64,000 bases of DNA from GCA-003244245 sp050699975 (lineage in GTDB: Bacteria; Actinomycetota; Actinomycetes; Mycobacteriales; Pseudonocardiaceae). A program made the position numbers and the translations under genes. Shown here in pieces: positions 12,509-21,068 of the stretch (its first letter is position 1; each line of letters opens with the position of its first letter). The stretch is taken from the NCBI GenBank assembly GCA_050699975.1, contig JBOHGH010000001.1, positions 1-64,000 on the forward strand, read 5' to 3'. The notes under the pieces are model-generated. The model was not told where the DNA came from. It saw nothing but the letters and a program-made list of their open reading frames with translations, and did not search any database.

Positions 12509-13077
12509 CGCGGCCCCCGGCGGATCACGACGGCATCGGCGCCGTCGGTGTCGACGAGCAGCACGCCGACCTCCTCGTCCCGGGAAGTAGGCATGTTCTT
12601 GCCCACGTAGTCGGCCCGGATCGGCAGCTCCCGGTGACCGCGGTCGACCAGCACGGCGAGTTGTATCGCCCGCGGCCGGCCGTACTCACGCACCGCGTCC
12701 AGGGCGGCCGCTACGGTGCGCCCGGAGTACAACACGTCATCGACCAGCACGACCAGCACATCGTCGAGCCCACCGGCAGGCAACTCGGTGGGCTGCAGCG
12801 CTCTGGTGGGCCTGCGCCGCAGGTCATCCCGGTAGAGAGTGATATCCAGGGTGCCCACACCTGCCAGAGTCCCGCCGAACTCACGGATCCGGTCTGCCAA
12901 CCGGTGCGCCAACGGGACGCCGCGGGTGGGGATACCGAGCAGCACCACCGGCTGGGGCGCGGTGCGCTCGATGATCTGGTGCGCCATTCGAGCGACGATG
13001 CGCGCGACATCGGCCGCCGAGAGCAGCTCATGCTGCCGCGGTGGTCCTGCCGCGCCCGCCCCGGAGGGGGACGACAC
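12505..13077 (-). CDS. pyrR: PyrR, pyr operon RNA-binding attenuator / uracil phosphoribosyltransferase
   Basis: Product of 190 aa. Binds the leader RNA of its own operon when UMP is high; related to uracil phosphoribosyltransferases. The PRPP motif lies in VLVDDVLYSGRTV, with HQIIERTA, GIPTRGVPLA and the YRDDL segment as PyrR signatures. GTG at 13077 is preferred over the longer start because AAGGAGG lies 6 bases upstream. It is the first gene of the pyrimidine operon; the RNA element at 13084-13116 overlaps its ribosome binding site, so autoregulation at translation is likely. It is divergent from bldD. Confidence 0.95.
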   Translation of the reverse strand: MSSPSGAGAAGPPRQHELLSAADVARIVARMAHQIIERTAPQPVVLLGIPTRGVPLAHRLADRIREFGGTLAGVGTLDITLYRDDLRRRPTRALQPTELPAGGLDDVLVVLVDDVLYSGRTVAAALDAVREYGRPRAIQLAVLVDRGHRELPIRADYVGKNMPTSRDEEVGVLLVDTDGADAVVIRRGPR

Positions 13078-13083
13078 GGTGGA

Positions 13084-13116
13084 CCTCCTTCCCCGCCTCA
13101 CCGGACGGGTCTTAAA
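13084..13116 (-). promoter_or_regulatory. PyrR-binding RNA element overlapping the pyrR ribosome binding site
   Basis: On the minus strand the leader contains GTCCGGTGAGGC between CCC and GGG stem arms, directly followed by AAGGAGG and the pyrR GTG. The GUCCNGNGAGG loop is the known PyrR recognition sequence, and the overlap with the Shine-Dalgarno matches the mycobacterial design in which PyrR represses translation rather than terminating transcription. UMP-bound PyrR would stabilise this hairpin and hide the ribosome binding site. Confidence 0.8.
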
Positions 13117-13362
13117 GGACGTCAGGTGCCGGGCAAACGCCCGGACCCCGGTGGCCGACGGTATCAGGAGGTCATATCAGGGTTGCTGGCGCTCAATCAC
13201 TGCCCCGTCCGGGTGGTGTGAGTGACTCTCCTCGGTGTTGGGCCCCCAATGGCTTGACCTGGAAGGTTACTCAGCGCAGCATTACTCTCCGTACATCCCG
13301 ATGTGTGCGCGGCGTCCCAAGGCGTTGACTGGTCGGGGTTGAAGGAGAAGGAGAAGCGCCAG

Positions 13363-13854
13363 ATGGGCGACTATGCCAAGGCACTGGGGTCCAAATTGCG
13401 CGGCATCCGTCAGCAGCAGGGGCTGTCGCTGCACGGTGTCGAGCAGAAGTCGGCGGGCCGCTGGAAGGCCGTGGTGGTCGGCTCCTACGAGCGGGGTGAC
13501 CGCGCGGTCACCGTGCAGAAGCTCGCCGAGCTTGCCGACTTCTACGGGGTCCCGGTGCCCGAATTGCTACCAGAAGGCCGGATACCCTCGGGGGGAGAAC
13601 CGGCCACCAAGATCGTCATCAACCTCGAGCGCCTGCAGCAGCTGCCGGTGGACAAGGTAGGCCCGCTGGCACGGTACGCCGCGACGATCCAGAGCCAGCG
13701 CGGCGACTACAACGGCAAGGTGCTGTCCATCCGTACGGAGGACCTGCGCTCACTGGCGATCATCTACGACATGTCGCCGGGGGATCTCACCGAGCAGCTG
13801 ATCGGCTGGGGGGTGCTGCCCCCGGAGGCTCGCCCGGCCAAAGAAGAGCCGTGA
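13363..13854 (+). CDS. bldD: BldD, cyclic-di-GMP-responsive developmental regulator
   Basis: Product of 163 aa from ATG 13363; an upstream in-frame ATG at 13303 adds 20 residues without family support, while GGAG-rich sequence precedes 13363. The N-terminal XRE DNA-binding domain (about 5-70) is followed by a C-terminal domain carrying RGD at 113-115 and RTED at 124-127. This is the RxD-X8-RxxD signature that binds tetrameric cyclic-di-GMP in Streptomyces BldD. BldD represses sporulation genes while c-di-GMP is high. Being next to pyrR is the usual actinomycete arrangement. The intact signature predicts a working ligand switch. Confidence 0.95.
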   Translation: MGDYAKALGSKLRGIRQQQGLSLHGVEQKSAGRWKAVVVGSYERGDRAVTVQKLAELADFYGVPVPELLPEGRIPSGGEPATKIVINLERLQQLPVDKVGPLARYAATIQSQRGDYNGKVLSIRTEDLRSLAIIYDMSPGDLTEQLIGWGVLPPEARPAKEEP

Positions 13855-13886
13855 GCGGCAACCAGTGTTAGAACACTGAACGCCAC

Positions 13887-14294
13887 TCACAAGCCGCGCG
13901 GCAGCGCGGCCAGCGCGCCGAGCACGCCGTTGACGAATCGCGGCGAGTCGTCGGTGGACAGCGACCTGGCCAGCTCGATGGCCTCGTCGATGGCTACTGC
14001 GTCGTCCACCTCATCGGAGAACAGCAGTTCGAACACGCCGAGCCGGAGCACCGCCCGGTCCACCGCGGGCATCCGCGCCAAGGTCCACCCCCGGGCGTGC
14101 TCGGCGAGCATCCGGTCGATGTCCTCCTGGTGCGCGACCACGCCGTGCACCAGCGAGACGGTGTAGTCGCTGACCGGGGGCAGCCCTGGCGCCCCGACCC
14201 GTTCGGCGAGCAGGGTCAGCGGATCCAGCCCGCGCAGGTCGGATTCGAAGAGGATGTCGACGGCGCGTTTGCGGGCCTTGCTTCGGGCGCCCAC
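13887..14294 (-). CDS. nusB: Transcription antitermination factor NusB
   Basis: Product of 135 aa. An all-helical RNA-binding protein that works with NusE (S10) in antitermination of rRNA operons. GARSKARKRAVDILFESDLRG is the basic N-terminal helix; PAVDRAVLRLGVFELLF and VAIDEAIELARSLSTDDSPRF are the conserved family segments, ending FVNGVLGALA. It is convergent with bldD and sits one base behind efp, in the conserved efp-nusB pair. Confidence 0.96.
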   Translation of the reverse strand: MGARSKARKRAVDILFESDLRGLDPLTLLAERVGAPGLPPVSDYTVSLVHGVVAHQEDIDRMLAEHARGWTLARMPAVDRAVLRLGVFELLFSDEVDDAVAIDEAIELARSLSTDDSPRFVNGVLGALAALPRGL

Positions 14295-14295
14295 G

Positions 14296-14859
14296 TCAGG
14301 TGCTGATGCGGCCGAGGTAGCGCCCGTCCCGGGTGTCGACCTTGACCCGCTCGCCGATGCTGAGGAACAGCGGCACCTGGATCTCTGCGCCAGTCTCCAG
14401 CGTGGCGGGCTTGGTGCCGCCGGTCGACCGGTCCCCCTGCAGGCCCGGGTCGGTGTGCGAGATCACCAACTCCACCGAGGTGGGCAACTCGACATACAGC
14501 GGAGTGCCATCGTGCACGGCGACCAGCGCGGTCTGGTTGTCCAGCAGGTATTTCGCCGCATCTCCGACTGTCTCGCCAGGAATGGTCATCTGCTCGAAAG
14601 TGTCGGTGTCCATGAATACGAAGTCGGCGCCGTCGGGGTACAGGTAGGTCATCTCACGCCGGTCGACGGTGGCGGTGTCGACTGAGGTCCCCGCGTTGAA
14701 GGTCTTGTCCACGACTTTGCCGGACAGCACGTTCTTCAGGGTGGTCCGTACGAAGGCGCCGCCCTTACCCGGCTTGACATGCTGGAATTTCACGACCGAC
14801 CACAGCTGGCCGTCGAGGTTGAGCACGAGTCCGTTCTTCAGGTCGTTGGTGGTGGCCAC
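14296..14859 (-). CDS. efp: Elongation factor P
   Basis: Product of 187 aa. Relieves ribosome stalling at polyproline stretches. The usual family start ATTNDLKNGLVLNLDGQLW follows the GTG at 14859, so this start is preferred over 14886, which adds nine unsupported residues. KPGKGGAFVRT contains the tip lysine (about residue 32) of domain I. Domains II and III are complete, ending KVDTRDGRYLGRIS. In actinobacteria the loop is generally thought to work without the beta-lysine modification. It lies between pepQ and nusB. Confidence 0.96.
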   Translation of the reverse strand: MATTNDLKNGLVLNLDGQLWSVVKFQHVKPGKGGAFVRTTLKNVLSGKVVDKTFNAGTSVDTATVDRREMTYLYPDGADFVFMDTDTFEQMTIPGETVGDAAKYLLDNQTALVAVHDGTPLYVELPTSVELVISHTDPGLQGDRSTGGTKPATLETGAEIQVPLFLSIGERVKVDTRDGRYLGRIST

Positions 14860-14912
14860 GTCAGCCTGTGCTCCGTTCATTGACAATCAGGCGTTCATAG
14901 ACAATCGGGTGG

Positions 14913-16031
14913 TCATGGCAAGCAGGGCACGACCACGAGGTCCTTCGTGGTCAGGGTGAGGAGCTCGGGCTCGCCGTCGGAGACGACGAGGGTGTCCTCG
15001 ATGCGCACGCCGCCCCGGTCCGTCAGGTAGACACCCGGCTCGACGGTGACCGTCATGCCTGCTGCCAGTGTACCGACCCCGAACTGCGACAACGCCGGAG
15101 CCTCGTGGATCTGCAGGCCGACGCCGTGCCCGAGACCGTGCACGTAGTCCTCGCCATGCCCGGCGTGGACGATCACGTCCCGGGCGGCCGCGTCCACATC
15201 GCGGACGTCGGCGCCGTCCCGCAGCGCGGCGCGCCCGGCGGCTTGCGCCGCTGCGACCAAGTCGTAGATTTCCCGCTGCCACCCAGCAGGCTTCCCGAGC
15301 ACCATGGTGCGGGTCATGTCGGAGTGGTAGCCGTCGACCAGCGCACCGAAGTCCAGCTTCACCAGGTCGCCGCGGCGTAGCTGCGCGCCGGTCGGACGGT
15401 GGTGCGGCACTGCCGAGTTCGCACCGGTTGCCACGATGGTCTCGAACGAGGGACCGGCAGCCCCCGCTGCCACCATCCGGGCCTCCAGGTCGCGGGCCAC
15501 CTCGCGCTCAGTGCGGCCCGGCCGCAGCCCGCCGTCGGCCAGCAGCCCGGCCAGGGCGGTATCGGCGGCTGCGCAGGCCTCCCGCAGCACGGCGACCTCG
15601 GTGTCGTCCTTGATCAGCCGCAACTCCTCCACCGGCCGCGAGGTGGCGACCAGCATGTCCGGGCCGGTGACCTTCGCCAGAGCGGCATGCCCGTCCACTG
15701 TCACCACATGGCTCTCAAAACCCAGCCGGCCGATTCCCGCCTCGGTAGCGTCCTTGGCCAACCGCAGATGGCGGGACCTGTCGATCACTCGGTGCAGGTC
15801 GGGCACCTGCCGCTGGGACTGCGTGCGGTAGCGGCCGTCGGTGGCGAACACGCTGCGCTCGTCGCCCTCGACGTGCACCAGCAGGGCGCCACTAGACCCG
15901 GTGAATCCGGTGAGGTAGCGGATGTTGAGCAGATCCGTGACCAGCAGCGCGTCGAGTTCCCGCTCGCGCAGCCGCTTTCGCAGCGCCGAGCGGCGCCGGG
16001 GGTACGACATCGCCGGGTCAGTGGAGTTCAC
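14913..16031 (-). CDS. pepQ: M24 Xaa-Pro aminopeptidase
   Basis: Product of 372 aa. A cytoplasmic dinuclear metallopeptidase that removes N-terminal residues before proline. The pita-bread C-terminal domain has the five metal ligands: Asp227 and Asp238 (KLDFGALVDGYHSDMTRT), His302 (GLGHGVGLQIHE), Glu331 (VEPGVYL) and Glu345 (RIEDT). The N-terminal creatinase-like domain spans about 14-140. It belongs to the conserved aroQ-pepQ-efp-nusB string. The symbol follows M. tuberculosis use; Xaa-Pro dipeptidase activity cannot be excluded. Confidence 0.9.
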   Translation of the reverse strand: MNSTDPAMSYPRRRSALRKRLRERELDALLVTDLLNIRYLTGFTGSSGALLVHVEGDERSVFATDGRYRTQSQRQVPDLHRVIDRSRHLRLAKDATEAGIGRLGFESHVVTVDGHAALAKVTGPDMLVATSRPVEELRLIKDDTEVAVLREACAAADTALAGLLADGGLRPGRTEREVARDLEARMVAAGAAGPSFETIVATGANSAVPHHRPTGAQLRRGDLVKLDFGALVDGYHSDMTRTMVLGKPAGWQREIYDLVAAAQAAGRAALRDGADVRDVDAAARDVIVHAGHGEDYVHGLGHGVGLQIHEAPALSQFGVGTLAAGMTVTVEPGVYLTDRGGVRIEDTLVVSDGEPELLTLTTKDLVVVPCLP

Positions 16032-16045
16032 GGGAGAGCGACCCT

Positions 16046-16480
16046 TCAGGTACTGGCGCGGCCGACTATCCAGCGTAGCGCGAGGGGGTAACCGTCGACG
16101 CCCAAGCCGACGATGACCCCGGAGGCGATGGCCGAAATGTAACTGTGGTGCCGGAACGGTTCCCGGGCGTGCACGTTGCTGATGTGCACCTCCACCAGCG
16201 GCGCCGACAGCTCCGCGGCGGCGTCCCGGACCGCGATCGAGTAATGCGTCCAGGCCCCGGCGTTGAGCACCACCGGGGTCCCGGTGTCGGCGGCCTCGTG
16301 CAGCCAGCTCATCATGACGCCCTCGTGGTCGGTCTGCCGCACATCCACTTCGAGCCCCAGGTCAGCTCCGACCCGCTGGCACAGCGCCACCAGGTCGCTG
16401 TAACTGGTGGCGCCGTAGACGTCGGGCTCGCGGGTCCCGAGCCGGCCCAGGTTCGGCCCGTTGAGCACCAGCACCTTCAC
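16046..16480 (-). CDS. aroQ: Type II 3-dehydroquinate dehydratase
   Basis: Product of 144 aa. Third step of the shikimate pathway, 3-dehydroquinate to 3-dehydroshikimate, in a dodecameric enzyme. NGPNLGRLGTREPDVYG holds the flexible active-site loop with catalytic Arg and Tyr; LNAGAWTHYSIAVRDA and EVHISNVHAREPFRHHS are the family signatures, including the catalytic His. It overlaps aroB by 4 bases. Length is typical. Confidence 0.97.
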   Translation of the reverse strand: MKVLVLNGPNLGRLGTREPDVYGATSYSDLVALCQRVGADLGLEVDVRQTDHEGVMMSWLHEAADTGTPVVLNAGAWTHYSIAVRDAAAELSAPLVEVHISNVHAREPFRHHSYISAIASGVIVGLGVDGYPLALRWIVGRAST

Positions 16481-17619
16481 TGCAGGCCCTCCGTGACGTC
16501 GAACCCCACCGTCCCGCTGGCCACCGCGGCGTAGGCCGCGGCGAGCAGCTCCGGGTCCGGATCCTCCAGCCGCCCGGGTTTGGCCAGGTCGTCGAGCACC
16601 ACGAAACGCAACACCCCGGACCGGGTTTTCTTGTCATTGCGCATGCCCTCGAGCAGTTCAGGCAGCGCGTCAGCGTCGTAGCGGGTGGGCAGACCGAGCG
16701 AGCTGAGTAGCCGGCGATGGCGCTGCGCGGTGGCCTCGTCCAGCCGCCCGGCGAGCCGGGCCAACTCGGCCGCGAAGACCATGCCGACGCTCACCGCAGC
16801 GCCGTGCCGCCACCGGTAGCCCTCCCGACGTTCCAGGGCGTGACCCAGGGTATGTCCGTAGTTGAGCACCTCGCGCAGGTGGGATTCTCGCAGGTCGGCA
16901 GCCACCACGTCGGCCTTCACCTGGATCGCGCGAGCGATCAGGTCCTCCAGCACCGGGCCGGACGGGTCCAGCGCGGCGGCCGGGTCGGCTTCGATCCGCT
17001 CCAGGATCACCGGATCGGCGATGAACCCCGCCTTGACCACTTCGGCCATCCCGTTGACGAGCTCGGCTCGGGGCAGGATCTGCAGGTACGAGAGGTCCAC
17101 CAGCACCACCGCGGGCTCGTGGAACGCACCGACCAGGTTCTTGCCCGCGTCGGTGTTGATCCCGGTCTTACCGCCCACCGCGGCATCCACCATTGCCAGC
17201 AGCGTGGTGGGCACCTGCACCACCCGGACCCCGCGCAGCCAGTTGGCGGCGACGAACCCGGCGAGATCGGTGATCGCTCCACCGCCAACACCTACCACGG
17301 TGCCGGTGCGGTCCAGACCGACCTTTCCCAGCACGTCCCAGCAGAATCCAGCCACTGACAGCGTCTTGCCGTCCTCGGCGTCGGGCACCTCGATGCGGTA
17401 AGCGCCAGCACCGTTGAACTCCAGCACGGTGCGCAACGACTCTGCGGACTCGGTCACGGTCGGCTGGTGCACGATCGCCACGGCGCCGTCGCCGACCGCG
17501 TCCAGCAGTTGCCCCCGCAGGTACCGCCCGATGATGACATCGTAGGGCTGCGCCGTGGCCACCCGGATCCGCAGTGGCTCGGTGTCACCGGCCTGGTCCG
17601 GTTCGGCGGTCTCGCTCAT
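16477..17619 (-). CDS. aroB: 3-dehydroquinate synthase
   Basis: Product of 380 aa from the ATG at 17619, which has GGGAGGAG just upstream; the longer frame to 17661 lacks support. It converts DAHP to 3-dehydroquinate using NAD and a divalent metal. GVGGGAITDLAGFVAANWLRG, DAAVGGKTGINTDAGKNLVGAF and the metal-binding GHTLGHALE are all present. It lies between aroK and aroQ, overlapping aroQ by 4 bases. Confidence 0.97.
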   Translation of the reverse strand: MSETAEPDQAGDTEPLRIRVATAQPYDVIIGRYLRGQLLDAVGDGAVAIVHQPTVTESAESLRTVLEFNGAGAYRIEVPDAEDGKTLSVAGFCWDVLGKVGLDRTGTVVGVGGGAITDLAGFVAANWLRGVRVVQVPTTLLAMVDAAVGGKTGINTDAGKNLVGAFHEPAVVLVDLSYLQILPRAELVNGMAEVVKAGFIADPVILERIEADPAAALDPSGPVLEDLIARAIQVKADVVAADLRESHLREVLNYGHTLGHALERREGYRWRHGAAVSVGMVFAAELARLAGRLDEATAQRHRRLLSSLGLPTRYDADALPELLEGMRNDKKTRSGVLRFVVLDDLAKPGRLEDPDPELLAAAYAAVASGTVGFDVTEGLQ

Positions 17620-17687
17620 CCCACTCCTCCCGCGTACGCGGCCACCAGGGGAGCATCCCACAAACCGGGCATCTCAGACGCCGCGAA

Positions 17688-18197
17688 TCACCGGTGCAGG
17701 GTCAGCAATACCTCCTCGGCCACACCCTCAGCGCTACGGCCAGTCGTCGACACCACGGCCTTCGACACCGCGTCATAGATCGGGCGTCGTTCTGACAGCA
17801 ACTTCCGGAGATGCGCCCGGGGATGCGGGAGCAGCCACGGATGCAGCGGAACCAATCCCTCACGGCGAAGCAACTCATCGAGTTCCACGTCGAGGAACAC
17901 AATGTGAAACGGCTTCAGCTGCTCTTGGATTTCTGGATTCAACGGCGTGCCACCACCAAGAGCGAGCACTCCCGCATGGTCGGCGAGGACAGCACCGATA
18001 AGGCTGCGCTCAGCCTCGCTGAACCCCTCCCTTCCCAGCTTTACCACCAGCTCGCCCGCCGGAAGGCCGAACTCATTCTGCAAGACATCATCGAAGTCAC
18101 GAAACGAGACACCCAGCTTGGCTGCCACCAGCCGCCCCACGGTGCTCTTTCCAGAACCCGGAGGACCGATGAGGATCAGAATAGGCCCATTCGTCAT
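17688..18197 (-). CDS. aroK: Shikimate kinase
   Basis: Product of 169 aa from ATG 18197, with GGAGGAG 9 bases upstream; the open frame runs much further up but crosses a palindrome and the aroC end in a non-family sequence. It phosphorylates shikimate with ATP. The P-loop GPPGSGKST is at 11-19, the shikimate-binding region FRDFDDVLQNEFGLPAGE follows, then ALGGGTPLNPE and the lid ARRRP-equivalent LLSERRPIYDAVS. It is followed 68 bases later by aroB. Confidence 0.95.
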   Translation of the reverse strand: MTNGPILILIGPPGSGKSTVGRLVAAKLGVSFRDFDDVLQNEFGLPAGELVVKLGREGFSEAERSLIGAVLADHAGVLALGGGTPLNPEIQEQLKPFHIVFLDVELDELLRREGLVPLHPWLLPHPRAHLRKLLSERRPIYDAVSKAVVSTTGRSAEGVAEEVLLTLHR

Positions 18198-18235
18198 GCT
18201 TGGCGATCTCCTCCGTTGCGGCACTGCACTGGATG

Positions 18236-18297
18236 CCCCGAACTCGACAGCAGTGCGGTCCAAGCGGACGCGAACAGCTCTGCTGTCGAGTTCGGGG
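18236..18297. repeat. 18-bp perfect inverted repeat between aroC and aroK (palindrome family A)
   Basis: Arms CCCCGAACTCGACAGCAG at 18236-18253 and the exact reverse complement at 18280-18297, with a 26-base centre. A close relative (arm CCCGAACTCGACAGCAG) sits between ppiB and relA at 62118-62177. It may act as a terminator or RNA processing signal within the aro operon. The second copy shows it is a dispersed element. Confidence 0.8.
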
Positions 18298-18316
18298 GGC
18301 GCAGCGCTGTCGCGGG

Positions 18317-19495
18317 TCAGTGTTGGCGGGAGGCCTCGAGATATGCGCGGGCGTTGCGGACGGTCTCGGGCAGCGCGTCTCCGCCGAACTTCTCCAGCGC
18401 GGCGTCGGCGAGCACGAGCGCGACCATCGCCTCGGCGACCACGCCCGCCGCGGGCACCGCACACACATCGGAGCGCTGGTTGATCGCGACAGCCGGCTTG
18501 CCGGTGGCGACGTCCACCGTAGCCAGGGCTTTGGGCACGGTGGAGATCGGCTTCATCGCTACCCGGACCCGCAGCACCTCTCCATTGGTCATGCCACCTT
18601 CCAGGCCGCCGGCCCGGTTGGTAGCGCGCACCACGCCGTCGGGCCCGGGCGCCATCTCGTCGTGTGCCGCGCTGCCCCGGCGGCGGGCGGTGGCGAACCC
18701 GTCCCCCACCTCGACGCCCTTCATGGCCTGGATACCCATCAGCGCGCCGGCCAGCCGGGCGTCCAGCCGCCGGTCGGCGTGCACGAAGGAACCCAAACCC
18801 ACTGGCAGCCCGTGCACCACGACCTCGACCACTCCGCCGAGGGTGTCACCGTCCCGCTTGGCGGCATCCACTTCGGCGATCATCGCTGCGGAGACGTCCT
18901 CCGCGTACGCTCGCACGGGGCTGGCGTCGATTCGTTCCACATCATCGGGCGCCGGCAGCGCCCCTGCCGGGGCGTCCACCTCCCCCAGCGACACCACATG
19001 GGAGAGCACCTCGACGCCCAGCGCCTGGCGCAGGAACGCCTTGCCGACCGTGCCCAGGGCGACCCGGGAGGCGGTCTCGCGGGCGCTGGCCCGCTCCAGC
19101 ACCGGCCGCGCGTCATCGAAGCCGTACTTGGTCATCCCAGCCAGGTCGGCGTGGCCCGGCCGGGGCCGGGTGAGCGGCTCGTTGCGGGCCTGCGCGGCCA
19201 ACAGAGCCGGGTCCACCGGGTCGGCCGCCATCACGGTCTCCCACTTGGGCCACTCGGTGTTGCCGATCCGGATCGCCACCGGGCCGCCCAGGGTCCGGCC
19301 GTGCCGGATGCCCCCCAGCAGGTCCACCTCGTCGGCCTCGAACTTCATCCGCGCGCCCCGCCCGTACCCGAGCCGGCGGCGGGCCAGCTCGGCTTGGACG
19401 TCCTTGGACGTCACTTCGACCCCGGCGACCATGCCCTCCAGCACGGCGACCAGGGCCGGGCCATGAGACTCCCCTGCGGTGATCCAGCGCAGCAC
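18317..19495 (-). CDS. aroC: Chorismate synthase
   Basis: Product of 392 aa from the GTG at 19495 (VLRWITAGESHGPAL), which matches the family start; the open frame continues 45 codons upstream without homology. It converts EPSP to chorismate with reduced FMN. Signatures are GESHGPALVAVLEGMVAGV, GYGRGARM, RPGHADLAGMTKYG, RASARETASRVALG and GGLEGGMTNGEVL. It lies upstream of aroK in the same direction. In mycobacteria the A24 peptidase gene, aroE and others stand just upstream of this gene; here a 14-kb nitrogen island separates aroC from the peptidase. Confidence 0.96.
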   Translation of the reverse strand: MLRWITAGESHGPALVAVLEGMVAGVEVTSKDVQAELARRRLGYGRGARMKFEADEVDLLGGIRHGRTLGGPVAIRIGNTEWPKWETVMAADPVDPALLAAQARNEPLTRPRPGHADLAGMTKYGFDDARPVLERASARETASRVALGTVGKAFLRQALGVEVLSHVVSLGEVDAPAGALPAPDDVERIDASPVRAYAEDVSAAMIAEVDAAKRDGDTLGGVVEVVVHGLPVGLGSFVHADRRLDARLAGALMGIQAMKGVEVGDGFATARRRGSAAHDEMAPGPDGVVRATNRAGGLEGGMTNGEVLRVRVAMKPISTVPKALATVDVATGKPAVAINQRSDVCAVPAAGVVAEAMVALVLADAALEKFGGDALPETVRNARAYLEASRQH

Positions 19496-19529
19496 CCAAC
19501 CATGGTCCCACGGCACTGCACCCGCATGG

Positions 19530-20192
19530 TCAGGCCGGGTCGGCCACCTCGGCCGGTGCGTGCGGCAGTGCGACGGGCGCCCCCACCCTGGTGGCCATCG
19601 GCGCCGCCGGTGGTCGGGCCAACGCCACACCGACGAACGCGACCAGCGACGCTACCGCGGCAAGCACCGTGGCCCACCCGTCGAAGCCCTCGCCCACCAG
19701 CGAATTGGGGATGTAGAGCAGGGTGTTCGGCACTCCGTAGATGGTGGGGGTGAGCACGAAGAAGCCGATCCGCAGGGTCGTTCCGACGGTGATGGCTGCC
19801 ACTGCGGCGGCGGTGCTCGCGCGGCGCCAGTAATGGCCGAAGATGAACGGGAAGGCCAGCGCCGCGAGCATCACGTCGAAGGCCAGCGTGAGCAGGATCC
19901 CGGTCTGGGGCACCCGCAGGGCGAAGAACACGGCAAGGGCCACCACCGGGATCAGCGTGATCCGGGTGGCGCGGAGCAGGCGGTCCCTGCCGTGGGCGTC
20001 GGACTGTAGTTGCACGCCTGCGACGTTGCGTGCCGCGACCGCGGCGGTGCCGAGGATGGCGCCGTTGGCGGTGGAGCAGGAGGCGGCCACGATGCCCGAG
20101 AGCACCAGGATGGTCAGCCCGAGTGGTGCGTAGTCGTCGAGCTGGCGGCGCCAGACATTTTGTCGGCGCTTAATGCGGGACACCGGCTTCAT
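19530..20192 (-). pseudogene. Truncated sodium/solute symporter (SSS family), C-terminal half only
   Basis: 220 residues are open. From about residue 20 the sequence LGLTILVLSGIVAASCSTANGAIL matches a late transmembrane helix of SSS symporters (the STAN/STAD motif near the sodium site), followed by four to five more membrane helices and the C-terminus. Family members are about 500 residues, so the first half is missing. The first 18 residues (MKPVSRIKRRQNVWRRQL) are basic and unlike the family, so they are probably read from junction sequence. It abuts aroC and marks the edge of the inserted region. The substrate cannot be told. Confidence 0.65.
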
Positions 20193-21056
20193 ACGCTAAC
20201 ATTGCGGCCGCCAGATCTCCTTTGCGCGAATGTTGTCGCGGTAGGGGAGGCTCGAGGTTAATGCTCGCGCAGTTGAGCGTTATGAAGCAGCGTTATCACG
20301 CCGTCATGGAGATCGGGCACCTCGGAGATCAACACCGTCGCGAAAGTGAGGGGCAACCCGATCGGGTTGCCCCTAAGATCTTCCTCACGTTCGATGTCGC
20401 TCACTGGCCCTCCACGTGCGTATCCAAGCGCCGTTCAACACGCTGGTCGCGAGAAAATTGTGGGATTCGGCCATCGCTGCGTGAGGGGCGGTTACGCTAA
20501 GTATCAGGTCGGCATGGCTACTAGGTAGTCGCCGCCAGTGAGACTACGTAGTAACCCCGGTTGCCCCACCAACTGCGCACGGGGCGTCTATACCTACCCG
20601 CGGGTGGAAGCGGCCACGCTCCGTGCTGGCCCCGGCGTGGGCGGCGTCGGCGCTAGCCTTGCACCTGCCCAGCAGGAGTGCTCACCAGCACGTGCCGTCG
20701 GATGGCACCTCAGCAAGCCCCGTCGATCTGACTGTAAGTATCCGGTTTCTCGATATCCGTACCGGTGGCTCCCGACCTAGGTAGTCGCAATCAGCTTGAC
20801 TGCCGTAGGTAGGGGCGAGCAGAGTTTGTAGGTAGCGGCGTGTGAAGTTATAGGTGGAATGCATGTTGTCATGCGACCTTCCGCTCACTACGGCATCGCC
20901 ATGGAGGTTCAGCCAGGAGTCCCTGAGAAAGTTGGACGTCACGCCGCGTTATAACCGTCAGGGCAAATCCTAACTGGAGAATTAATTTGCAGGTGAAGCC
21001 AAATCGGCCAACCTGCCGATGAGGCTTTCCGTTCCCGGCCCACTGGGGGCCAGTAC
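20193..21056. other. Long non-coding stretch, no supported gene
   Basis: About 860 bases of visibly lower GC than the flanks, with irregular codon use in every frame. Short open frames of 60-92 codons on both strands have no good ribosome binding site or recognisable motif. It holds one strong palindrome (20350-20373). The 3' part may carry the promoter of the small peptide gene at 21069, but no clear -35/-10 pair stands out. Confidence 0.5.
20350..20373. terminator. Perfect 10-bp stem hairpin
   Basis: GGGGCAACCC, a GATC tetraloop, then GGGTTGCCCC. A strong intrinsic hairpin without a U run, in the non-coding stretch. It is symmetrical, so it could stop transcription from either side, for example read-through towards the symporter remnant. 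Confidence 0.55.
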
Positions 21057-21068
21057 AAGGAGGATTCG

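Noticed and set aside
17811..19466. 551-codon plus-strand frame opposite aroK and aroC
   Set aside because: Ser/Thr/Arg-rich antisense translation over well-supported shikimate genes.
20682..20942. 86-codon minus-strand frame in the non-coding stretch
   Set aside because: No ribosome binding site, no motif and poor codon pattern.
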